DNA from: an uncultured Cellvibrionales bacterium
GTDB lineage: Bacteria; Pseudomonadota; Gammaproteobacteria; Pseudomonadales; Cellvibrionaceae
Assembly: GCA_913020115.1 (NCBI GenBank)
Contig: CAJWBQ010000015.1
Coordinates: forward strand, 40,404-104,403
Direction: 5' to 3'
DNA: 64,000 bases
A program made the translations under genes and the position numbers. The notes under the pieces were generated by a model. That model saw only the letters and a list, made by a program, of their open reading frames with translations, made no database searches and had not been told where the DNA came from. Positions 57,377 through 64,000 of the stretch are shown here, in pieces. The stretch's first letter is position 1; every line of letters begins with the position of its first letter.

Positions 57377-58453
57377 TTATTGAACTGATGCATCGTTTCC
57401 AGTGAGGTGAAGAATCATAACATCATGCCAATAGGCTAGTGCGGCCATTTCCCCTTCGTCCCTCAATAAGCTTATGAACGTGGACCATAACCTATCACTG
57501 ATCGGCTCCTGGGAGTCTGTTGGTAAGAGTTTGCTTAGCTTTCTTGAGCGCTCACTGAGTAAATCGGAAAACTCTTTGTTTTGTATCTGACGAAGTTCTT
57601 TGGCGTCGGTCAGTTCCTCTGGTTCCATGTCGGAATACCTAAAAACCAGAATTTCAGCTAAGCGTTGAGTCATAGTCGATCGGGCTTTTAACGCGACATT
57701 TTTGGCGCTCTTGTGACAAGCCTCAGACCATCCAGGGAAATCACTCCTCAAGCTACTTGAACAGATGTCCGAAAAAGTGCTGTAGCTGGAATCTTGTGTG
57801 GCGGCGGCGTAACCCATGGTGTGCATCACGCTAGACAGAGTTCTGTCAACGTTTAAGCGAGTAAGGGAGTCATCAATCACTCTCAGGTAGTTCCAAAAGT
57901 AGCTGTCTACCTGCGCCGATTCGGATACAGTGATCAAGGCTGCAAGAGCGCCATCGAGATCTCCGTTCTTGTATAGATTGTGTGCATGAGCAAGGTGGAT
58001 GTAACCGTTACTTGGAGCAAGCGTAAACAAGGTGTCGAAATATGGAAGCGAGCAGATGCTTAGATTTTCATCTGAAAAACAAGACCGCATAATTTGTAGA
58101 TTGACGAGTAAGTTATTTGGCGCTTGTGAATAGGCCGTGAGTAGAAGTTGCTCGGCCTTGGCGCGCTCGCTTTTTAGTTTGAGAGTTGAAGCAAGGGCTT
58201 GGTCCTCTGGATTCTCGCTGGCATTAATTGCGTCGAGCCACAGAGCAAAAAAATCGTTGCTCGATACCAGCATAGGTATCGCAGGAGTCTTAGCTTTGCT
58301 TGGAGGAGGTGTATTTGTTTGGCTTGCTGAATCTGTGAGAATAACCGCTTCCGTAACAGGTGAGGTTTCTGTTGAGGAGGGCGGTATTAGATTAAGCGCG
58401 ACGAACCCTATAAGCCCTAGTAGACCCAGAATTGCGGTTAGTTTGATAGTCAT
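57377..58453 (-). CDS. Membrane-anchored helical repeat protein, unknown function
   Basis: About 358 residues. An N-terminal helix (LTAILGLLGLIGFVALNLI) is followed by a Ser/Thr/Pro linker and a periplasmic helical domain. AEQLLLTAYSQAPNNLLVNLQIM and HLAHAHNLYKNGDLDGALAAL look like TPR/Sel1-type helix pairs. Several cysteines (about five, in CFSDENLSIC, ICSSS and ACHKS) suggest disulfides. The ATG at 58453 with AAGGA upstream is preferred over the open frame's earlier start at 58510. Family not recognised. Confidence 0.65.
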   Translation of the reverse strand: MTIKLTAILGLLGLIGFVALNLIPPSSTETSPVTEAVILTDSASQTNTPPPSKAKTPAIPMLVSSNDFFALWLDAINASENPEDQALASTLKLKSERAKAEQLLLTAYSQAPNNLLVNLQIMRSCFSDENLSICSLPYFDTLFTLAPSNGYIHLAHAHNLYKNGDLDGALAALITVSESAQVDSYFWNYLRVIDDSLTRLNVDRTLSSVMHTMGYAAATQDSSYSTFSDICSSSLRSDFPGWSEACHKSAKNVALKARSTMTQRLAEILVFRYSDMEPEELTDAKELRQIQNKEFSDLLSERSRKLSKLLPTDSQEPISDRLWSTFISLLRDEGEMAALAYWHDVMILHLTGNDASVQ

Positions 58454-58762
58454 CTTAAAGTCCTTTTCCAGACGAATGTGAAGAGATTCAGTGCATTCCA
58501 TCGCCGTCACCCCTATTTACGAGTATACATCTAACGTCGAAATACTGAACCCTTGTCAAGCCTAGGTAAACCTATGAGTTTCTCCCGCTTAAACGCTGTT
58601 GGTGTTTGCTTAGTCAAAGCTAGGTGCTGATGCAGAGCCTCTCTCTTCAGGTCAGGTCTCTCCGTTCATTCTCCGTTAATCTCTAATTCATCTGTCATTC
58701 ACTATAACTCGCTATATTGCGGCGCTTAACTAGCAAACTCTAACATATTGACGGAGAACACA
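58454..58762. other. Divergent intergenic stretch in the accessory block
   Basis: About 300 bases between the TPR-like gene and the lipoprotein gene. A TATATT at 58713-58718 could serve as a -10 for the lipoprotein gene, but no matching -35 was found. No gene or RNA recognised. Confidence 0.4.
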
Positions 58763-59155
58763 ATGAAAAAATTAACATTAAGCACACTGGTGCTAGTCGC
58801 TGCTCTTTCGATACTTTCTGGCTGCTCAACCATCGGTAACGAAAGCTTGTCTAATGAGTCGCCTGAGTCTATTGGCAATAAAATCCATGAGGGCGTTACA
58901 AGTAAACATCAACTGATAAGTATGCTCGGTGCACCCATAGAAACCACTTTTACAGATGGGGGTTTGGAGGTTCTTACCTATAAATACAAACGACTTAAGC
59001 CTAGGGCGCAAAACTTCATTCCCTACAATATAATTTCGCAAGTTTCTGATGGAAAAAAGAAAGAGCTTGTTATTCTTCTGGATGAAAATTTACTCGTTAA
59101 AAAGATGGTGATGAATGTTACTGACACGCAAAAACGTTGGGGTGTTATTGAATAA
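58763..59155 (+). CDS. Small SmpA/OmlA-like lipoprotein
   Basis: A 130-residue lipoprotein with lipobox LSGC in LSILSGCSTIG. The segment KIHEGVTSKHQLISMLGAPIETTFTDGGLEVLTYKYKR, read in parts, follows the BamE/SmpA-OmlA pattern (G-x-T-x2-x-V/L-x2-x-LG-x-P then a TYxY strand). It is not BamE itself by length and context. ATG at 58763 with GGAG seven bases before; an upstream TTG is rejected. Stand-alone gene. Confidence 0.7.
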   Translation: MKKLTLSTLVLVAALSILSGCSTIGNESLSNESPESIGNKIHEGVTSKHQLISMLGAPIETTFTDGGLEVLTYKYKRLKPRAQNFIPYNIISQVSDGKKKELVILLDENLLVKKMVMNVTDTQKRWGVIE

Positions 59156-59414
59156 GGGGGCAAAACGCCACGTCTAATGTTCAGGTTTTCATCGAGTAAA
59201 CCGGCGGAGCCGTCCGGTTCATCCGCTGGCCAGCTGAAACTAAGTGTGGCTTTCCAATACCAAATACTTTTCTATGCTAAGGTACTTAAGCCTATGTAGG
59301 CTGTAGTGTGAGTTCTGAGTCCTCGTATTTGATGCTTTAGACTTAGTTAGAACTTTGCCTCTACATTTAATGAAGTATCTTGGCTTCCTCAATCACCAGG
59401 TGTTGGCGGTAATT

Positions 59415-59969
59415 ATGGTAATGATAAAATCAGCAGGGCAGGCGCGCTTTATATTATTTGGAATTTTTATTCTTCTGGATGCTGTGATATTTCTGAGGGG
59501 GTTTGAGCTGCAACCATTGCCTGAGTATAAGTATTTGGAGGAATTCAAGGGGGAAGTTGTTTATTTCTTCGAAGGGATGAAAAGTAAAGAACAGCAGAAC
59601 GATCGATTTCTGATCCTTAGGCTCAACAATAATAAGAGTAATTTTTATCTGGGTTTAAGCGATTACCTTGATGATGATAGTAGCGCTTATCAAGAAGTTA
59701 AACGTGCGATTAATGTAGGTTCTGTCGTTAATGTTAAGGCCTATTTTGTGCCGGGGGGGCTGCTTGCAGAAGCGCATTATAATATCGTAGAGTTTGGGAG
59801 AAATAGTAATCTGATTTTGAACTACCCTACGATGGTTGCTGCAGTTCAGACTGAAAGTGATTTTAATTATAAGCTATTTTTATTTTTGAACATCGTTGTA
59901 ATTGTTCTCTTTATTATTTCGCTGGTTAAAAGCAGGGCGGGTGATGGTGAGCGGGATGGCTCGTTCTAA
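59415..59969 (+). CDS. Predicted membrane protein of unknown function
   Basis: About 184 residues. Hydrophobic segments near both ends (ARFILFGIFILLDAVIFL and LFLFLNIVVIVLFIISLV) flank a soluble beta-rich middle of about 120 residues that starts after ELQPLPEYKYLEEFKGE. No family was recognised. The start is uncertain: ATG at 59415, 59421 or 59370, or TTG at 59355, all with poor ribosome binding sites. AT-rich. Confidence 0.5.
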   Translation: MVMIKSAGQARFILFGIFILLDAVIFLRGFELQPLPEYKYLEEFKGEVVYFFEGMKSKEQQNDRFLILRLNNNKSNFYLGLSDYLDDDSSAYQEVKRAINVGSVVNVKAYFVPGGLLAEAHYNIVEFGRNSNLILNYPTMVAAVQTESDFNYKLFLFLNIVVIVLFIISLVKSRAGDGERDGSF

Positions 59970-60087
59970 TAATATGTCTATTTTGGGGGGATGAAGTGCT
60001 AAGCACTTGCCAACGGCACTTTTCTGGTAGAATATCGGGCGCAATGGGCCGATACTCTACCTCTACTCTAGGACCGCAACCGCCATT

Positions 60088-63000
60088 ATGGAAGCCAAAC
60101 GTCTAGTGAAGTCATGCCTCTATTTATTATTCATGCTTGGTTTTTCGTTCAATGCATTGGCAGCGCGGGTCATTAATACTGTCACACTAGACGGAGGTTC
60201 TTCAACGACGGTAAATCAAAGTGTGATCATTCCTGTCTCCATGACCGTCACTACCAGTGGGTCTGGCGCTAACGACGACTGGGAGTCCACCTCTTATACA
60301 TTAGATGACGTTACCACCTGTCTTGATACCACAGATTTTGACGGAGACGGCACTTACACTGATACATTCACCGTTACAGCACCTGCGACAGACGGTAACT
60401 ATGATATTGCCTTCTATGCTCACCGAAATGGGGGGTGTAAACCTGGTAGCGACAGTAATTACCTTGTGCTGACTGATGGCATCATTGTATCTGGCGCTAA
60501 CGTGCCAGTGTTGGCTGGCGAGTGGCGCATGGATGACATTGCTTGGGGGGGAAGCCTCGGGGACGTTGCGGACAGTTCCGGAAATAGCTTTGATGGTCAA
60601 CCGTTTAACGGACTGAGGAATAGCGACATAGCCCCCGCTATTCCCGGCTCCCCCGGGACCTGTCGTTATGGTGAGTTTGACGGCAACAATGACTATATAG
60701 AAATCCCTCACAGTGCTTCCCTTAACGGGAGTTCCGCACTAACTTATACCGCCTGGATTCGTCCAGATTCCTGGAGTGGCTCTATTCGTCAAGTTATGGC
60801 TAAGTCCGTGCACGAGGGGGGGGACGGTCGCGCTCAGATGGGGATATTCTCTGAGGATGGCGATTTAAAAGGTCGAGTAGAAACTTCAGATGGCCGCACC
60901 GATATTACCACATCTCTTCCTGCGACCGATGGCAGCTGGACTCATGTTGCGCTGGTATTCAATGGCACGGGTTTATTTATTTACACTGATGGTGTATTAC
61001 GGAATTCTGCTTCGTTTAGCAATAGAACACTCGTTCAAACTAATGACCCGATAAATATCAGTAAGCAGGTTGGTACCAGTCAATATTACTTTGATGGTGG
61101 AATTGATGAAGTGCGTGTTTATACGTCCGCGCTTTCAGCCACAGAAGTAGGTGATGTCATGGCGGAGACAAGGCCCTGCTCCCTACTTGATCATTATGCC
61201 ATTACCTATGTTGGCACACCCTTAACTTGTGAACCATTAAGTATCACGGTTGAAGCTCGAGATTCATCAAACAGCCCCGTTGCTCCTGGAAATTCTACCT
61301 CCATCTCGCTGAATACCAGCGTGGCGGTTAATGCCGTTTTGCCGAGTAGCAGCTACACATTCACCGGGGTGGAGTCGTCAGCCACCTTCCAAATAAGCCA
61401 GACTGTTGCAGGTATCGTCGACATCGATGTATCAGATGGCTCCATCAGTGAGCCTGACAATGGTGGTGCCGAAGACCAGCGTCCAACATTTCTGGATACA
61501 GCGCTGCGATTTGTAGAAGACAATGGTGCAGGTGGTTTCGATCTTGATCTCGATAATCGTGTGGCCGGTGCGGTCTCGCCGAGTAGCGGGGCAAACACAA
61601 TCTATGTTGAGGCGGTTCAAAACAGCCAGGTGGCTAATCCTTCGGCTAGCCCAGCCTGTGTGGCGGCCCTGCCGCCAAACACCTCCGTGAGTGTTGATTT
61701 GGGCGCGGAGTGTAAAAACCCTTCTAGTTGCGCTGGCGTGAGTCTGTTGGTATCAAATAATGGTATAGACAATGTGGTCGCAACAAATGATAGCGACGGG
61801 GGAGCGGGCACGGTTACCCTATACACAACGCGCAATTTGTTATTTGATGCTAACTCCCGAGCTCCTTTGGTGATCAGCTACTCCGATGTGGGCCTGATGG
61901 AATTGCACGGCCGTTACGAAGCCCTCGACAACAATGGTGCGGGTCTGGGTTTTTATATTTCAGGGCAGAGCAATGAATTTATCGTTTCACCCCACACCTT
62001 AGCTATCACTGCGATTGAAACTGACTCTAGTGCCTCCTCTTCAAACCCAGGAACAACGGGCACTGGCGCAGGTTTTTTAGCCGCGGGATCTCCTTTCTAT
62101 ATTGAAGTAGAGTCTCGAGACACGCAGGGGAACATTACTCCCAATTACGGCAATGAAAACAGCCCAGAAGGCATTCTAATAGATATTAATTCTCTGGTTT
62201 TTCCTACTGGTGGAGACGCTGGTTCACTGCTTAATGGCGGTGCGTTCACGGTGACTTCGGTACCGGGAGCCTTTGAGAATTCAACGCTTGCTTGGGCTGA
62301 CGTGGGTACGCTTACTCTGAATGCACACGTTGCGGACGGTGATTACTTGGGGGCTGGTGATGTGGCGTCAGTTGACGTGAGTGGCAATGTCGGACGTTTT
62401 TTCCCAGACCATTTTGAAATGACGGCCAGTACTGATGATGCCTGCACTTCGGGTAATTTTACTTACATGGATCAAGATGATATTGCGCTGAGTTCCACCG
62501 TAGGAGCTTATGCAGTAGGCAATACGCTGGTCGGTAATTACGATACCAGTAAATTATACCCAGTGGCCACCGCGACCTATTCCGCAGAAAACATGGGGGA
62601 TGGCAGCGATCTAATCGGTCGATTGACCGCGCCATTGCAGTCACCTGTCTGGCTCAATGGACAGATTGTGTCCAATTCTAGTTCTGTGGAGTTTCAGCGC
62701 TCGGTGATGCCCGATGGCCCCTACTTACATGTGCAGCTTGGCATAGTACTAGACGATAGCTTAGATAGCAGAACCTTTAATACGGCCTTGGATTTCAATC
62801 CCGCTTCTAGTGCAAGTTTTGTATTTGCCACATCAGTTGATGGCTGTGTTGCCGACGGGAATTGCACCGGTATGAAAATTGGGGATCCACTGGATATTCG
62901 CTTTGGTCGATTGTTCCTGCAAGACAGTCATGGCCCTGAGTCCGCGCCATTGCCGGTTAAATTTCAAGTTGAATATTGGGATGGAAGTTCGTTTGTCGTC

Positions 63001-63381
63001 AACACTCTCGACTCCTCTACATCACCCGCGTCCGATGGTTGTACGAGTATTCTCCGCAGTCGTTTTATGCTGGACGGAGCAGACGCTATTGCAGATTTTG
63101 ATGTCACCGTGGGGGCTAGTAGTACAACTGCAGGCTTTGCCTCGGCAAGCGATACTACCGATATCTTCATGTCCAGCGGAACCGCAGGTCTTATTTTTAG
63201 TGCCCCACTGACACAGGGGTTCTTCCCTCTACAAATCTTAAACCTTGAACGCTGGCTTCAATTCGATTGGGATCAAGACGGAGATTACTCTGATGACAAT
63301 CACCCCCCAATAAGAGTTTCTTTCGGTTCATACCGTGGCCATGATCGCATTATCTATTGGCGTGAGATATTCAATCAATAA
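60088..63381 (+). CDS. MshQ-like surface protein with LamG and DUF6701 domains
   Basis: A 1097-residue exported protein. The signal peptide ends near NALA. A short Ig-like region (about residues 27-135) precedes a LamG/concanavalin-like domain (about 145-360; EFDGNNDYIEIPHSASLNGSS, YTAWIRPDSWSG, FDGGIDEVRVYTSALSA in parts). The rest (about 370-1097) is DUF6701, ending with WLQFDWDQDGDYSDD and RVSFGSYRGHDRIIYWRE, the diagnostic end of MshQ proteins. MshQ belongs to MSHA type IV pilus loci, but no other msh gene is in the window. Acid rich and low in lysine, as for surface proteins. Confidence 0.87.
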   Translation: MEAKRLVKSCLYLLFMLGFSFNALAARVINTVTLDGGSSTTVNQSVIIPVSMTVTTSGSGANDDWESTSYTLDDVTTCLDTTDFDGDGTYTDTFTVTAPATDGNYDIAFYAHRNGGCKPGSDSNYLVLTDGIIVSGANVPVLAGEWRMDDIAWGGSLGDVADSSGNSFDGQPFNGLRNSDIAPAIPGSPGTCRYGEFDGNNDYIEIPHSASLNGSSALTYTAWIRPDSWSGSIRQVMAKSVHEGGDGRAQMGIFSEDGDLKGRVETSDGRTDITTSLPATDGSWTHVALVFNGTGLFIYTDGVLRNSASFSNRTLVQTNDPINISKQVGTSQYYFDGGIDEVRVYTSALSATEVGDVMAETRPCSLLDHYAITYVGTPLTCEPLSITVEARDSSNSPVAPGNSTSISLNTSVAVNAVLPSSSYTFTGVESSATFQISQTVAGIVDIDVSDGSISEPDNGGAEDQRPTFLDTALRFVEDNGAGGFDLDLDNRVAGAVSPSSGANTIYVEAVQNSQVANPSASPACVAALPPNTSVSVDLGAECKNPSSCAGVSLLVSNNGIDNVVATNDSDGGAGTVTLYTTRNLLFDANSRAPLVISYSDVGLMELHGRYEALDNNGAGLGFYISGQSNEFIVSPHTLAITAIETDSSASSSNPGTTGTGAGFLAAGSPFYIEVESRDTQGNITPNYGNENSPEGILIDINSLVFPTGGDAGSLLNGGAFTVTSVPGAFENSTLAWADVGTLTLNAHVADGDYLGAGDVASVDVSGNVGRFFPDHFEMTASTDDACTSGNFTYMDQDDIALSSTVGAYAVGNTLVGNYDTSKLYPVATATYSAENMGDGSDLIGRLTAPLQSPVWLNGQIVSNSSSVEFQRSVMPDGPYLHVQLGIVLDDSLDSRTFNTALDFNPASSASFVFATSVDGCVADGNCTGMKIGDPLDIRFGRLFLQDSHGPESAPLPVKFQVEYWDGSSFVVNTLDSSTSPASDGCTSILRSRFMLDGADAIADFDVTVGASSTTAGFASASDTTDIFMSSGTAGLIFSAPLTQGFFPLQILNLERWLQFDWDQDGDYSDDNHPPIRVSFGSYRGHDRIIYWREIFNQ

Positions 63382-63449
63382 CAAGCCTTAGTATTGTATG
63401 TGTCCGGTAGTATTATAATCAGAGCAAAAGATCGTATTCACTTAGAGGT

Positions 63450-64000
63450 ATGACAGTAATTAAAATGAAGTTTTACGTAGTATGGAAAGGTCGCGAGACA
63501 GGTATATTTACAGATTGGAACACCTGCAAAAGCCATGTCGACGGTTTTGCGGGTGCCAAGTATAAATCGTTCAAGACCAGAGCGGAGGCGGAGGCCGCCT
63601 TTCAGGGCACGAACGTAGCAACTCCGGTTAAAGGTTTAGCGGTCAGCGGAGGCAAGTCTGCTGCATCACTGAAGGCCAAAAAGAAGTCTACGGCCCAGAC
63701 GGTTAAGACTTATACGGCTAAAGAGATTGCACTGATAGCAGTTGATATCAAGATATTCACAGATGGTGGCTGTGATCCAAATCCGGGCAAAGCGGGCTCA
63801 GGCATTGCGGTATATCACAATAACCTTATCGCAGAGTTATGGTATGGGCTGTTTAACCCTGTGGGGACTAACAATACGGCCGAGTTAAACGGTCTTCATC
63901 AGGCTCTATTGATGGCCAAAGATGGAATTGCTAAAGGCAAATCGGTGGCGATCTTTTGTGACTCGAAGTACTCGATTCAGTGTGTAACCCAGTGGGCTAT
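63450..64000 (+). CDS. rnhA: Ribonuclease HI with hybrid-binding domain (3' end cut by window edge)
   Basis: The first 183 or so residues. An N-terminal caulimovirus VI-type RNA/DNA hybrid-binding domain (KFYVVWKGRETGIFTDW, FAGAKYKSFKTRAEAEAAF) is joined by a Lys/Ala/Ser-rich linker to the RNase H fold. Catalytic acids are visible in IFTDGGCDPNPG (Asp), NTAELNGLHQAL (Glu) and IFCDSKYSIQCV (Asp); the last acidic residue lies beyond the window. This domain order is more common in eukaryotic RNase H1 and in some bacteria than in the E. coli enzyme. ATG at 63450 or 63465; AGAGG lies before both at imperfect spacing. Confidence 0.88.
   Translation, partial: MTVIKMKFYVVWKGRETGIFTDWNTCKSHVDGFAGAKYKSFKTRAEAEAAFQGTNVATPVKGLAVSGGKSAASLKAKKKSTAQTVKTYTAKEIALIAVDIKIFTDGGCDPNPGKAGSGIAVYHNNLIAELWYGLFNPVGTNNTAELNGLHQALLMAKDGIAKGKSVAIFCDSKYSIQCVTQWA

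Noticed and set aside
59161..59240. Short GC-rich stem (ACCGG/CCGGT) as a structured RNA
   Set aside because: Only a few pairs, no second copy in the window and no conserved motif. Too little to support a feature.
52982..60087. Integron cassette array
   Set aside because: Motifs like GTCTAAC (54627) and ATCTAAC (near 58530) fit one half of an attC site, but no matching partner site with a palindromic body was found, and gene spacing and orientation are irregular.
52982..60087. Prophage or transposon
   Set aside because: No integrase, transposase, phage structural gene or terminal inverted repeat was recognised in either strand.
62879..63211. 110-codon plus-strand frame inside the MshQ-like gene
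   Set aside because: It is an out-of-frame shadow of the DUF6701 region, whose own frame has the diagnostic family ending.

Overview
The window reads as a gammaproteobacterial chromosome of medium GC, most like the Cellvibrio/Pseudomonas side of the class. This is inferred from gene order: gatBAC divergent from mreBCD-maf-rng-yhdP, rpoN-hpf-ptsN-rapZ-ptsO, mlaC-ibaG-murA-hisG-hisD, and degS-zapG-hydrolase-zapE-rplM-rpsI-petABC-sspAB followed by dolP-diaA-yraN-lpoA-rsmI-rnpB. That order resembles Pseudomonas, but with local losses, one fusion and an inserted accessory block. No tRNA, rRNA, CRISPR array, transposase or prophage gene was recognised.

Layout. 1-9.5 kb: a MATE exporter, a DoxX protein, RhlB-type helicase, a two-receiver diguanylate cyclase, CysZ, a PA4642-family protein and gatCAB. 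9.6-18.3 kb: mreBCD, maf, rng and yhdP (cell shape and envelope). 18.3-24.9 kb: msrB, a DUF2007 protein, repeat copy 1, darP, mgtE, the nitrogen-PTS genes ptsO/ptsN with rapZ, hpf and rpoN. 25.1-29.2 kb: lptBAC, kdsD and a YrbG antiporter (LPS supply and export). 29.4-33.6 kb: mlaC, ibaG, murA, hisG, hisD. 33.6-39 kb: degS, zapG, a hydrolase, zapE between two inverted repeat copies, rplM-rpsI. 39.3-48 kb: Rieske protein, a fused cytochrome b/c1 protein, sspAB, a Yip1 protein, lemA with an M48 peptidase, and a thiolase. 48.1-53 kb: dolP, diaA, yraN, lpoA, rsmI and the RNase P RNA. 53.3-60 kb: an AT-richer accessory block of membrane, lipoprotein and secreted proteins plus a penicillin-acylase-family enzyme. 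60-64 kb: an MshQ-like adhesin and a truncated RNase HI gene.

The most interesting feature is a family of three dispersed 178-202 bp palindromic elements (19223-19400, 36251-36452 inverted, 37798-37977). They share a nearly invariant 49-50 nt apical domain and a conserved 19 bp inner stem. The outer stems differ in sequence between copies but stay paired. Nearly every imperfection is a G-U pair when read in one common orientation, which points to selection on an RNA fold. Other points of note are an apparent ATA start codon for mreC behind a perfect ribosome binding site, the fused petBC gene, the absence of mlaFEDB and kdsC from their usual places, a lipoprotein MsrB lacking two zinc cysteines, and a 7 bp tandem repeat covering the thiolase stop codon.

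All domain and family calls come from reading the translations by eye. No database search was run.
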